From: JBBCJT01 sp037190665
GTDB taxonomy: Bacteria; Pseudomonadota; Alphaproteobacteria; Acetobacterales; Acetobacteraceae
NCBI GenBank assembly: GCA_037190665.1
Contig: JBBCJT010000089.1
Span: 1-12,494, forward strand
DNA: 12,494 nucleotides
Direction of reading: 5' to 3'
Below are positions 1 through 7,177 of the stretch, piece by piece. Position 1 is the stretch's first letter. Each line of letters opens with the position of its first letter. Below the pieces are notes generated by a model that saw nothing but the letters and a program-made list of their open reading frames with translations, searched no databases and was not told where the DNA came from. A program made the position numbers and the translations under genes.

Positions 1-186
1 ATCATCGAGGGGGTAGGGTCAGACGACCGAGCTGCTCAAAGCCTTCCTGAAGGAATCGCGGGTCCAGGGGGCCGTGCCCCCTGGTGGGGTGAAGGGCCGC
101 GCGCGCAGCGCGCTGCTTCTCCTTCAAGCAGCCGGGCCAAAGGCCCGGCGGGCCCCGTCCGGGGCCCGGGGCAGCGCCCCGCCGCC
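1..186. repeat. Left copy of a hairpin-rich dispersed repeat, cut by the window edge
   Basis: This gene-free stretch lies just past the stop codon of the leftward operon. Its 62-96 block is an exact 35-bp inverted match to 12356-12390. Similarity continues outward on both sides: the first bases of the window (ATCATCGAGGGGGT) match the loop and inner arm of the long palindrome at 12406-12494, and the CGGGGCAGCGCCCCG hairpin at 167-181 matches 12321-12335. The left copy also has extra sequence (97-166) absent from the right copy, with hairpins 131-149 and 149-168. A nine-base-pair hairpin sits at 64-84. No open frame here looks coding. The element may be a non-autonomous palindromic repeat or a shared bidirectional terminator; the sequence does not decide between these. 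Confidence 0.85.
131..181 (-). terminator. Hairpin cluster downstream of the leftward operon, possible terminator
   Basis: Three strong G/C hairpins follow one another: stem 131-138 with 142-149, stem 149-156 with 161-168, and stem 167-172 with 176-181. The last begins 5 nt past the stop codon of the leftward operon. There is no clear U-tract, so this is not a textbook intrinsic terminator. It may stabilise the 3' end or act with Rho. Some stems share bases, so not all can form together. Confidence 0.4.
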
Positions 187-876
187 TCACGCCCCCGGCC
201 GCCCCTTCGCGACCCAGTCGCGCCATGCGGGCCGGATCGCATCGGTGGCCGGGTAGAGGCCCTTCATGCTCTCCCCGGCCTGCACGCGCAGGCGGATGTA
301 GAGATCGAGGTCGTCGAGCTCGGACGCCTGCGTCAGTGTCTGTTCCGCGAGCGCGGCGGGGATGACGACGGCGCCGTCACTATCGGCGACGATGGTATCG
401 CCCGGCATCACGGTGCAGCCGCCGATGGCGACGGGTCCCTGCGCCTCGATCGCCATCAGCCGGTGGTAGGAGGCCGGCGGTGCGGGGCCGCGGCAATGGC
501 ACGGCAGGATGTCCGCGCAGGCCGCCGCGTCGCGGATGCCGGCGTCGGCGACGATGCCGATGGCGCCGAGATTGCTCAGATGCGCGAAGATCACGTCGCC
601 CGCCACGGCAACGTCATCGCGGCCCATGCCCTCGATCACCAGCACGTCGCCCTTGCGGACGGCATCGAAGGCGCGGTGGGCGGCGCCTTCGGGGTTGGCC
701 ACGCGCGTCTGCGGCGCGATGTCCTCGCGCAGCGGCACGAAGCGCAGCGTCACCGCCCGGCCGCTGAACGTGGCCTTGTCGGGGTCGAGCGGACGCAGCC
801 CGGCGAGGAAGCTGTTGAGGATGCCGTGCCTGTTCTTCAGCACGTTGGTGACGCTGGCCGTACCGGGTGTGGTCAT
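187..876 (-). CDS. RraA-family aldolase/decarboxylase-like protein (third of three)
   Basis: A 229-residue protein of the RraA / HMG-CHA aldolase family, whose studied members are soluble, metal-dependent pyruvate aldolases and oxaloacetate decarboxylases. The signature loop DAGIRD (residues 111-116) keeps the Arg and Asp that bind substrate and metal in characterised aldolases. The PGDTIVADSDG segment near residue 148 is also typical. The C-terminal tail with YIRLR, GE and GLYP is shared with the preceding gene, so the two look like diverged duplicates. The ATG at 876 was chosen because its ATGA overlaps the stop of the preceding gene and AAGGA lies at 886-890, 9 nt upstream. This is the last gene of the operon, so translational coupling is likely. 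Substrate unknown; regulation of RNase E, as for E. coli RraA, is unlikely in this context. Confidence 0.9.
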   Translation of the reverse strand: MTTPGTASVTNVLKNRHGILNSFLAGLRPLDPDKATFSGRAVTLRFVPLREDIAPQTRVANPEGAAHRAFDAVRKGDVLVIEGMGRDDVAVAGDVIFAHLSNLGAIGIVADAGIRDAAACADILPCHCRGPAPPASYHRLMAIEAQGPVAIGGCTVMPGDTIVADSDGAVVIPAALAEQTLTQASELDDLDLYIRLRVQAGESMKGLYPATDAIRPAWRDWVAKGRPGA

Positions 877-1577
877 ACGAGCTTGTCCTTCGGTTCGCCG
901 GCGGCCGTCCATCGCCGGTAGGCGGCCTTCACCGCATCGGTCATCGGATAGAGACCCAGCAGGTCCTCGCCGCTCTCAAGACGCAGCCGGATGTAGCGTT
1001 CCACGCGGTCCTGCTCGATCACCGCCGGGATCACGGCATCGGCATACTCGGCCGGACAGACGGACACGCCGTCCTCGTCGCCGACGATCGTGTCGCCCGG
1101 ATAGACGGTCACGCCGCCGCAGGCGATCGGGATGTTCACGTCCGTCAGCATCAGGTTGACGAAGGACGGCGGCGGCGCGCCGATCCTGCAGAACATCGGG
1201 ACGCCGACGGCGCGGATTTCCGCGAGGTCGCGCATGCCGCCATCGCAGACGATGCCGGTGACGCCGAGCACCTTCATGCGCGTGACCAGCATATCCCCGA
1301 GCATGCCGGAATCGCCGCATCCCATCGCGTCGATCACCACGGCGTCGCCGTGCTTCAGCGACTTCATCACGCGATGCATCACCGCATCGGCGCGGGACAT
1401 GTCCTGCCGCCCGGCCATGTCCTCGCGCAGCGGCAGGTAGCGCAACGTCACCGCGCGGCCGACGAAGCGGCTGTTGGCGGGATCGTTGGTGCGCACGCCG
1501 CGGATCGCGGTGTTGCGCAGCCCGTGCTGCTTCAGCAGCACGGTGGTGACGGTGGCGGCGGTGGGCAGCACGGTCAT
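873..1577 (-). CDS. RraA-family aldolase/decarboxylase-like protein (second of three)
   Basis: A 234-residue member of the RraA / HMG-CHA aldolase family. The loop DGGMRD (residues 112-117) carries the Arg and Asp expected of an active class II pyruvate aldolase, and PGDTIVGDEDG near residue 160 is a typical family segment. It resembles the next gene along its whole length, including GRAVTLR, PLRED and the C-terminal YIRLR and GLYP motifs, so a tandem duplication is the simplest origin. The ATG at 1577 was chosen because family similarity begins there; upstream codons run into arginine-rich sequence inside the previous gene. The ribosome site is weak (GGAT about 8 nt upstream). A five-codon frame (1591-1574) ends in an ATGA overlap with this start. 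The protein may form homo- or hetero-oligomers with its neighbours; substrate unknown. Confidence 0.9.
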   Translation of the reverse strand: MTVLPTAATVTTVLLKQHGLRNTAIRGVRTNDPANSRFVGRAVTLRYLPLREDMAGRQDMSRADAVMHRVMKSLKHGDAVVIDAMGCGDSGMLGDMLVTRMKVLGVTGIVCDGGMRDLAEIRAVGVPMFCRIGAPPPSFVNLMLTDVNIPIACGGVTVYPGDTIVGDEDGVSVCPAEYADAVIPAVIEQDRVERYIRLRLESGEDLLGLYPMTDAVKAAYRRWTAAGEPKDKLV

Positions 1578-1629
1578 GACGTTCGATCCATCGTTGCGCC
1601 GGACGGACGGCCCGCCGCCGTCGCCGGGT

Positions 1630-2295
1630 TCAGCTTCCCGCGAGCACCTTGGCGGTCGCGCCGCTGATCTCGCCGAGCTTCTCGCCCTTCGCGCAGCGCG
1701 CCTGCGTGGCCAGACCACGCTCCTGCGTGGCGATGGCGCGGCGGGCTTCCTCCTCCGCCTCGCCGGGCGGCAGGACCAGCACGCCGGTGTCGTCGCAGAT
1801 CACCGCATCGCCCGGCATCACCACCACGCCGCCGATGCTGACCGGCACGTTCAGCCGCCCGCCCAGATCGTAGATGCGCGTGGTGATCGGCGCCTGGCCG
1901 CGCGACCACAGCGGGAAGTCCGATGCCTCGACCTCCTCCAGATCCGTGGTCGGACCGTCCACCACGCCCGCCTTCGCGCCGGCGGCCTTGGCGGCGACCG
2001 TCACGCCGCCGCCCCAGCAGGCGTGGCGCACGTCGCCGAGCCGGTCCACCAGCAGGATGTCGCCCGGCCGCAGCAGGCCGAGGGCATGGTGCAGCAGGGT
2101 GGAATCGGGGCCGGGGATCATCAGCGTGACGGCGGTGCCGCCCACGCGCCGCTTGCGCAGCAGCGGCTGGATGCCGCGATCGACGAAGCCCCAGTGGCGC
2201 CAGTGGCCAATCGTCGCCGTCTCGGTCTGTTCCAGCAGCGCGACCACCTCCGCGCTGAGCTGCGCGGGCATGGCATTGACTTCGTACTTGGCCAT
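1630..2295 (-). CDS. RraA-family protein, divergent, lacking the loop arginine (first of three)
   Basis: A 221-residue RraA-fold protein, clearly more distant from the other two than they are from each other. It has the family segment PGDAVICDDTG near residue 161 and a glycine-rich WGGGVTVAAKAAGAKAGVVDG region (split around residues 94-114). In the signature loop, DGPTTD at 113-118, the Arg of active aldolases is replaced by Thr117 while Asp118 is kept. It may therefore use another substrate, decarboxylate only, or serve as a non-catalytic partner. It lacks the YIRLR/GLYP tail of its neighbours. The ATG directly follows the TGA of the permease gene, with GGAG at 2300-2303, a short 4 nt away, so it is probably read by coupling. 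It is followed by the only sizeable gap in the operon (1578-1629). Confidence 0.88.
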   Translation of the reverse strand: MAKYEVNAMPAQLSAEVVALLEQTETATIGHWRHWGFVDRGIQPLLRKRRVGGTAVTLMIPGPDSTLLHHALGLLRPGDILLVDRLGDVRHACWGGGVTVAAKAAGAKAGVVDGPTTDLEEVEASDFPLWSRGQAPITTRIYDLGGRLNVPVSIGGVVVMPGDAVICDDTGVLVLPPGEAEEEARRAIATQERGLATQARCAKGEKLGEISGATAKVLAGS

Positions 2296-3078
2296 TCAGC
2301 TCCGTCCCATGGTCTTGGTGAATCCGACAAGGCGCTCGACCGCGAGCACCACCAGCAGCGTCACCGCGATCAGCGCCACCGACAAGGCCGCCACCAGCGG
2401 GTCCGTGCGGCTCTGCGTGTAGCGGAACAGCTCCACCGGCAGCGTGGTCAGCCGCGGCCCGACGAGGAACAGCGAGATCACCGTCTCGTCGAACGACAGC
2501 AGGAAGGCGAGCGCGGCCGATGCCAGCGTGCCGGGTGCGGCGAGCGGCAGCGTCACGCGCATGAACACCGTCAGCGGCGGCGCGCCCATCGCCGCGGCCG
2601 CGGATTCGAGGTGCACCGGCAGCGCCAGCAGCGCGGTGGTCATGATCCGCACCACGAAGGGCAGCACGATCACCAGATGCCCCAGCACCAGCCCCGGCCA
2701 CGTGGCGACCAGCCGGAACGGCGTGAGCGCGAGCAGCAGGCCGAGGCCGATCACCAGCGTCGGCAGCAGCAGCGGCGCGGTGGCCACGTTCAGCATCCAG
2801 GCCGGCGTGCGCCCGCGCGCGATCGCCCATGCCATCGGCAGGCCGGTGAGCAGCGCCAGCACGGTGACCAGCGTCGCCAGGATGGCCGAGTTGCGCATCG
2901 CCTCGAGGATGCCGTCGTTCTCCAGGATCGCGGCGTACCAGCGCAGCGACCAGCCCGAGGGCGGGAAGCGCAGGAACGCATCCGCGTTGAACGACACGGC
3001 GATCACGAAGATCAGCGGCGCGAGCAGGAACGCGTAGCCGATGGCGGCGAGCGCGGTGACGAAGGGACCGGTCCTCAT
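2296..3078 (-). CDS. ABC transporter permease, PotC-like (spermidine/putrescine type family)
   Basis: A 260-residue inner-membrane permease with about six hydrophobic segments (roughly 8-30, 63-87, 94-117, 124-146, 173-195 and 228-250). The cytoplasmic coupling loop that docks on the ATPase is visible as LESAAAAMGAPPL followed by VTLPLAAP (residues 157-182), a standard EAA-type motif with Ser in the place of the usual Glu. Family assignment is firm; substrate cannot be read from the sequence, since this family carries polyamines, iron, sulfonates, opines and organic acids. The ATG at 3078 has GAGGA at 3086-3090, 7 nt upstream, supplied by a 14-bp duplication at the gene junction. It pairs with the upstream permease and binding protein; the ATPase they need is not in the window. 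Confidence 0.93.
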   Translation of the reverse strand: MRTGPFVTALAAIGYAFLLAPLIFVIAVSFNADAFLRFPPSGWSLRWYAAILENDGILEAMRNSAILATLVTVLALLTGLPMAWAIARGRTPAWMLNVATAPLLLPTLVIGLGLLLALTPFRLVATWPGLVLGHLVIVLPFVVRIMTTALLALPVHLESAAAAMGAPPLTVFMRVTLPLAAPGTLASAALAFLLSFDETVISLFLVGPRLTTLPVELFRYTQSRTDPLVAALSVALIAVTLLVVLAVERLVGFTKTMGRS

Positions 3079-3096
3079 GCGCGGGTCCTCATGCGC
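3069..3096 (-). repeat. 14-bp tandem duplication at the junction of the two permease genes
   Basis: On the minus strand GCGCATGAGGACC occurs twice, 14 bp apart (3096-3083 and 3082-3069, differing at the last base). Each unit holds an ATGA. In the first, the ATGA overlaps the stop of the upstream permease. In the second it is the chosen start of the downstream permease. The GAGGA of the first unit falls 7 nt before the second ATG and can act as its Shine-Dalgarno sequence. The first ATG opens a five-codon frame (MRTRA) whose TGA overlaps the second ATG. Confidence 0.85.
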
Positions 3097-3922
3097 CGGC
3101 CCGCCGCGTCAGCGCCGCGTGCGCCGCCACGATCAGCGACAGCAGCAGCAGCGCGTAGACCGACAGCGCCGCCGCCGCCGGCCAGTCGAGCGTTTCCATC
3201 GCCGCGTCGAAGATCTCGGTCGCCAGCGTGAACACCCGCCCGCCGCCCATCAGCTTGGGCGTGATGAAGGCGGAGACGCCGAGCACGAAGGCGAGCAGCC
3301 ACGCCGCCGAGATCGCGGGCAGGGTCATCGGCACGGTGATGCGCCAGAACGTCGTCAGCGGCCCCGCGCCGAGCGACGCGGCGGCCGCCTCCACCCGCCG
3401 GTCGAGCCGGCCGAGGCCGGCGATCAGGGCGAGGATCGCGTAGGGCATCACGCTTTCGGTCAGGCCGATGCGCACGCCGGTCCAGTTGTTGATCAGGGGC
3501 TGCGTCGGCACGCCGAAGGCGCCGAGGAGCTGGTTGATCAGCCCCTGGTCCGACAGCAGCGCCATCCAGCCGATCACCCGCGCGGTGCCGGACACGAGCA
3601 GCGGCATCACGGCCGCGATCGCGAGCAGCCCGCGCAGCCGCGAGGTCGTGCGGAACAGGAACAGCGCCATCGGATAGGCGAGCAGCACCGCCATGGTGGC
3701 GCAGAACGCGGCGAGGCCCAGCGAATCGAGCGTCACGTCCCGGACGAACGGGTCTTCCGCCAGCCGGGTGAACGTCGCGAGCGACCAGGCGGGAATGAGC
3801 GTCCCGCCCTCGCCCTCGTAGAAGCTCATCCTGAACAGGCTGAGCATCGGCCAGACGAAGCACAGGCCGAGCACGAAGGCCGCCGGGGCGCAGAGCAGCA
3901 GTCCCGGCAGCCGCCGGCGCAT
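3089..3922 (-). CDS. ABC transporter permease, PotB-like (spermidine/putrescine type family)
   Basis: A 277-residue inner-membrane permease. A first membrane segment at about 5-28 is followed by a periplasmic stretch (about 30-65), then five more hydrophobic segments. The EAA-type coupling loop runs from RRVEAAAASLGAGPL to ITVPMTLP (about residues 175-202). It belongs with the PotC-like permease downstream, and the two would form the membrane heterodimer. The start lies 2 nt past the stop of the binding-protein gene with no separate strong ribosome site, so coupled translation is likely. The stop overlaps an ATG as ATGA, but that ATG only opens a five-codon frame; the real downstream start lies 14 nt further on. 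Confidence 0.93.
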   Translation of the reverse strand: MRRRLPGLLLCAPAAFVLGLCFVWPMLSLFRMSFYEGEGGTLIPAWSLATFTRLAEDPFVRDVTLDSLGLAAFCATMAVLLAYPMALFLFRTTSRLRGLLAIAAVMPLLVSGTARVIGWMALLSDQGLINQLLGAFGVPTQPLINNWTGVRIGLTESVMPYAILALIAGLGRLDRRVEAAAASLGAGPLTTFWRITVPMTLPAISAAWLLAFVLGVSAFITPKLMGGGRVFTLATEIFDAAMETLDWPAAAALSVYALLLLSLIVAAHAALTRRAGA

Positions 3923-3924
3923 CC

Positions 3925-4971
3925 TCAGCGGCCGCCCGCCGCGATCACCTCACGCCGCCAGCGCTGGTTCCACGCCTCGCGCAGCTTCACCATCTCCGCC
4001 CAGTCGATGGCCACCACCTTGGACATGCTCTCGGGTGCCGCGGCTGTGCGGCCCAGCGCCTCGGCCGACGGCCGCGCCTGGGTGTTGGTCGGCGCGTAGA
4101 ACATGCGGTTGGTGAAGGCCGCCTGCGCGTCGGGCGACAGCGCATAGGTCACGAAGGCCATGGCCGCCGCGCGGTTCTTCGACCCCTTCACCACGTTGAT
4201 CGTGTTGATCTGGAAGCCCGTGCCTTCCGCCGGCAGCAGCACGCCGAGCCGGCCGTTGCTCTGGTCGCGGTAGTACTGCGCACGCGCGTTCCAGCCGGTC
4301 GCGAAGCCGACCTGATCGTTCAGCACCAGTGTGTAGCTGTCGGGCTGCGGGTTGAAGGTCTGCACCAGCGGCGCGATCTCGCGCAGCTTCTGGAAGGTGC
4401 TGTTGACGTTGCGCCAGTCGCCGGTTTCGGCATGGGCGAGCACCGCCGTCAGCACCAGCCCCTGGATGTCCGGCGGAGAGGACAGCGAGATGCGCCCGCG
4501 ATAGGCGGGGTTCCACAGATCGCGCCATGCGGTCGGCGGGGTCTGCACGGTCTGCGTGTTCCAGGTCATCACGAAGTGGTCGAAGGTCACGCCCGGGCCG
4601 CACTCGCCGCCCGCCTGCCGTGCGATCTGGTGCACGTCCTTCAGGACCGGCATCTCGGCCTCGGTCAACGGCTCGACCAGCCCCTCGGCGCAGGCGGCCG
4701 CGGCCGTGGTGGTGTCCATGATCACCACGTCCACCTGCGGGTCGCCCTTCTGCGTGCGCAGCGTTCCCAGCATCTGGGCCGAGTTCGTGGTCGGGAAATA
4801 TTGCACGGCGGTGCCGCTCGCCTGCGAGAAGGGGCGGGTGACCGTGTCCACGTAGTTGTCCTGGAAGATTCCGGGATAGGCCATCAGCACGACCTGCCCG
4901 GGCGCCTGGGCGCGCGCCGGAACAATCGTGCAGGCCAGGCCGAGCAGGCCGACGGCAAGGGTCCCACGCAT
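3925..4971 (-). CDS. Periplasmic substrate-binding protein of an ABC importer (PotD-like type 2 fold)
   Basis: A 348-residue extracellular binding protein. It begins with a Sec signal peptide: MRG, a hydrophobic core to about residue 18, then ARA before Gln22 as a probable signal peptidase I site. The mature part shows the type 2 binding-protein pattern: VVLMAYPGIFQDNY near the start, DVVIMDTTTAAAACAEGLVEPL, then WNTQTVQTPPTAWRDLW, a hinge-region pattern common in the PotD/AfuA-like groups. There is no lipobox. The ATG at 4971 was chosen for the signal peptide and for GGAG at 4980-4983, 8 nt upstream. The frame stays open far upstream through the antisense of kup, which is a base-composition artefact. 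It is the first gene of the operon. Ligand unknown; the RraA neighbours hint at a keto or hydroxy acid (inference). Confidence 0.92.
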   Translation of the reverse strand: MRGTLAVGLLGLACTIVPARAQAPGQVVLMAYPGIFQDNYVDTVTRPFSQASGTAVQYFPTTNSAQMLGTLRTQKGDPQVDVVIMDTTTAAAACAEGLVEPLTEAEMPVLKDVHQIARQAGGECGPGVTFDHFVMTWNTQTVQTPPTAWRDLWNPAYRGRISLSSPPDIQGLVLTAVLAHAETGDWRNVNSTFQKLREIAPLVQTFNPQPDSYTLVLNDQVGFATGWNARAQYYRDQSNGRLGVLLPAEGTGFQINTINVVKGSKNRAAAMAFVTYALSPDAQAAFTNRMFYAPTNTQARPSAEALGRTAAAPESMSKVVAIDWAEMVKLREAWNQRWRREVIAAGGR

Positions 4972-5091
4972 CGTTCTGTCTCCGGGTCGGTTCGGGGGGG
5001 ATGATGTGCAGGGCGCGCGTCGCTGTCCACCACCGCCGCCACCTTGCCTTCGCCCGTGGCGCTGGCGTAGGGATCGGCGAAACCGCCGACG
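4972..5091. promoter_or_regulatory. Divergent promoter region between the importer operon and kup
   Basis: This 120-bp gap separates two outward-facing genes, so it must hold the promoters and 5' leaders of both unless they start inside each other. GGAG for the leftward gene is at 4980-4983. On the + strand a weak pair, TTGCCT (5044-5049) and TAGGGA (5068-5073) with an 18-bp spacer, is the best candidate for kup but is far from consensus. No clear operator palindrome or riboswitch was recognised, and no regulator gene is in the window. Confidence 0.45.
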
Positions 5092-6987
5092 GTGCACCGC
5101 TTGACCGCGACTGCAGGCGTAACCCCCAAAGGCTCCACCAGCCCTGTCGTCCTCCTTGCCGTCCTCGGCGTGGTCTATGGCGACATCGGCACCAGCCCGC
5201 TCTACGCCATGAAGGCCTCGCTGTCGCATTTCGGCGATGACGGCGTGGACCGCGGCGAGGTGCTGGGCGTGCTCAGCCTCGCCTTCTGGGCGCTGCTGCT
5301 GATCGTCACGCTCAAATACGTCATCATCGTGCTGCGCGCCGACAACAAGGGCGAGGGCGGGATCCTGGCGCTGATGGCGCTCGCCCAGCGCATGTCGGGA
5401 TCGGACCGGCTGCGCCGCGCGCTGACGCTGGTCGGCATCGCGGGCGCCTGCCTGTTCTTCGGCGACGGCGTCATCACGCCGGCCATTTCCGTGCTGTCGG
5501 CGGTGGAGGGGCTGGAGATCGCCACCCCCGCGCTGCACCAGTACGTCGTGCCGATCTCGCTTGCCGTGATCGTGGCGCTGTTCGCCATGCAGCGCTATGG
5601 CACCGGCGATATCGGCCGCGTGTTCGGCCCGGTGATGGCGGTCTGGTTCGCCGCGATCGGCCTGCTCGGCGCCGCCCAGATCGTGCAGCACCCCGACGTG
5701 CTCGCCGCCGTCTCGCCGCACCATGCCGCCGCACTGGTGCTGCGCGAACCGCTCGCCGGCTTCATCGCGCTCGGTTCGGTGGTGCTCGCGGTCACGGGGG
5801 CGGAGGCGCTGTATGCGGACATGGGCCATTTCGGCCGCCGGCCGATCCGCCTGGTCTGGAGCTGCTTCGTGCTGCCGGCGCTGGTGCTGAACTATTTCGG
5901 CCAGGGCGCGCTGATCCTCGGCGACGGCACGGCGCTGGCGAACCCGTTCTACCTGCTCTCGCCCGGCTGGTTCCAGTTGCCGCTGGTGATCCTCGCCACC
6001 GCCGCGACCGTGATCGCGAGCCAGGCGATGATCTCCGGCGCCTATTCCATCGCGCGGCAATGCACGCAGCTCGGCTTCGCGCCGCGGCTCGTGGTCCGCC
6101 ACACCTCGGAGACGGAGGAGGGCCAGATCTACCTGCCGCAGGTGAACTGGCTGCTGCTGCTGGGCGTGGTGCTGCTGGTCGCGCTGTTCCGCAACAGCGA
6201 GTCGCTGGCCGCCGCCTACGGCATCGCGGTCACCGGCACGTTCCTGTGCACCACCGTGCTCGCGGTGGTGGTGTTCCGCCGGATGTTCGGCTGGTCGCGC
6301 CTGTCCGTGATCGCGATGTTCGGCCTGTTCTTCGTGATCGACGCCGCCTTCTTCGTCTCCAACCTGCTCAAGGTGCCGGAGGGCGGCTGGGTGCCGGTGG
6401 TGCTCGGCATCGCGCTGTTCGTGATGATGACGACGTGGCGGCGCGGGCGCGACCTGCTGTTCGCGAAGTGGCGGCAGGATTCGATGCCGCTCGCCTCCTT
6501 CCTCGCCCGGCTGCCCGCATCCCGCACCATCCGCGTGCCGGGGATCGCGGTGTTCATGACCGGCAATGCCGAGTTCGTGCCGACCGCGCTGCTGCACAAC
6601 CTCAAGCACAACAAGGTGCTGCACGAGCGGGTGGTGTTCGTGACCGTCCGCAACGAGGACATCCCCGAGGTCGCGCCCGATGCGCGCATGTCGGTGGAGA
6701 CGCTCGCCCCCAACATCCACCGCGTGACGCTGTGCTACGGCTTCATGGAAAGCCCGAACGTGCCCCGTGCGCTCGCCGGGCTGAAGGCCGAGGGGATCGC
6801 GTGGGAGCCGATGCAGGCCAGTTACTTCCTCGGCCGGGAGACGATCGTGCCCGCCATGGTGCCGAAGATGCCGCTGTGGCGGCACTGGCTGTTCCTGGCG
6901 ATGGCGCGCAACGCGGTCAGCGCCACGGAATTCTTCCGCATCCCCTCCGACCGGGTGGTCGAGCTGGGCGTCCGCATCGCGATTTGA
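5092..6987 (+). CDS. kup: Kup-family low-affinity potassium transporter
   Basis: A 631-residue inner-membrane K+ uptake protein of the KUP/HAK/KT family, close to the 622 residues of E. coli Kup. Family motifs are intact: GDIGTSPLYA (30-39), DNKGEGG (84-90), GDGVITPAIS (124-133), TGAEALYADMGHFG (from 235), NYFGQGAL, IASQAMISGAYS, and a C-terminal cytoplasmic domain with LHNLKHNKVLHERVVF and a final VVELG. Asp31, Asp125 and Glu238 line up with the acidic residues Asp23, Glu116 and Glu229 described as important in E. coli Kup. The start is GTG at 5092 because an in-frame TAG lies at 5068-5070; TTG at 5101 is the alternative, and neither has a good ribosome site. It stands alone and seems unrelated to the catabolic genes around it. 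A hairpin array begins 4 nt past the stop. Confidence 0.96.
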   Translation: MHRLTATAGVTPKGSTSPVVLLAVLGVVYGDIGTSPLYAMKASLSHFGDDGVDRGEVLGVLSLAFWALLLIVTLKYVIIVLRADNKGEGGILALMALAQRMSGSDRLRRALTLVGIAGACLFFGDGVITPAISVLSAVEGLEIATPALHQYVVPISLAVIVALFAMQRYGTGDIGRVFGPVMAVWFAAIGLLGAAQIVQHPDVLAAVSPHHAAALVLREPLAGFIALGSVVLAVTGAEALYADMGHFGRRPIRLVWSCFVLPALVLNYFGQGALILGDGTALANPFYLLSPGWFQLPLVILATAATVIASQAMISGAYSIARQCTQLGFAPRLVVRHTSETEEGQIYLPQVNWLLLLGVVLLVALFRNSESLAAAYGIAVTGTFLCTTVLAVVVFRRMFGWSRLSVIAMFGLFFVIDAAFFVSNLLKVPEGGWVPVVLGIALFVMMTTWRRGRDLLFAKWRQDSMPLASFLARLPASRTIRVPGIAVFMTGNAEFVPTALLHNLKHNKVLHERVVFVTVRNEDIPEVAPDARMSVETLAPNIHRVTLCYGFMESPNVPRALAGLKAEGIAWEPMQASYFLGRETIVPAMVPKMPLWRHWLFLAMARNAVSATEFFRIPSDRVVELGVRIAI

Positions 6988-7064
6988 TGTGGGCCCTCAG
7001 GCGCCGGGCGGGCGCATCCGCGCCCTTGGCTCGCCGCATCAGCGGCGGGCCGCGTTCGCGGCCT

Positions 7065-7102
7065 CGGCACGAGCAAGATCGCTCGTGCCGTAGCTTTCTT
7101 TT
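7065..7102 (+). terminator. Intrinsic terminator after kup, first copy
   Basis: A perfect 10-bp stem, CGGCACGAGC (7065-7074) with GCTCGTGCCG (7081-7090), closes a 6-nt loop AAGATC. The T-rich run TAGCTTTCTTTT follows, one of the few T-rich stretches in this window. It lies 78 nt past the kup stop codon and faces the right way to end the kup transcript. Confidence 0.65.
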
Positions 7103-7177
7103 CTGGCCCTCAGGCGCCGGGCGGGCGCGTCCGCGCCCTTGGCTCGCCGCATCAGCGGCGGGCCGCGTTCGTGGCCT

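Noticed and set aside
187..876. Annotation as the RNase E inhibitor RraA or as demethylmenaquinone methyltransferase (MenG)
   Set aside because: Those names are historical for this fold. The operon with an importer and the kept Arg-Asp loop point to an aldolase or decarboxylase.
1474..3231. 585-residue plus-strand open frame opposite the RraA and permease genes
   Set aside because: It is low-complexity with runs of Arg, Gln and His; the minus strand encodes clear RraA and permease proteins over the same bases.
4972..6885. Very long minus-strand open frame antisense to kup, continuous with the binding-protein gene
   Set aside because: The extension is rich in Arg, His, Gln and Pro with no domain pattern, as expected for the reverse of a G/C-third-position gene. 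The signal peptide and GGAG fix the true start at 4971.
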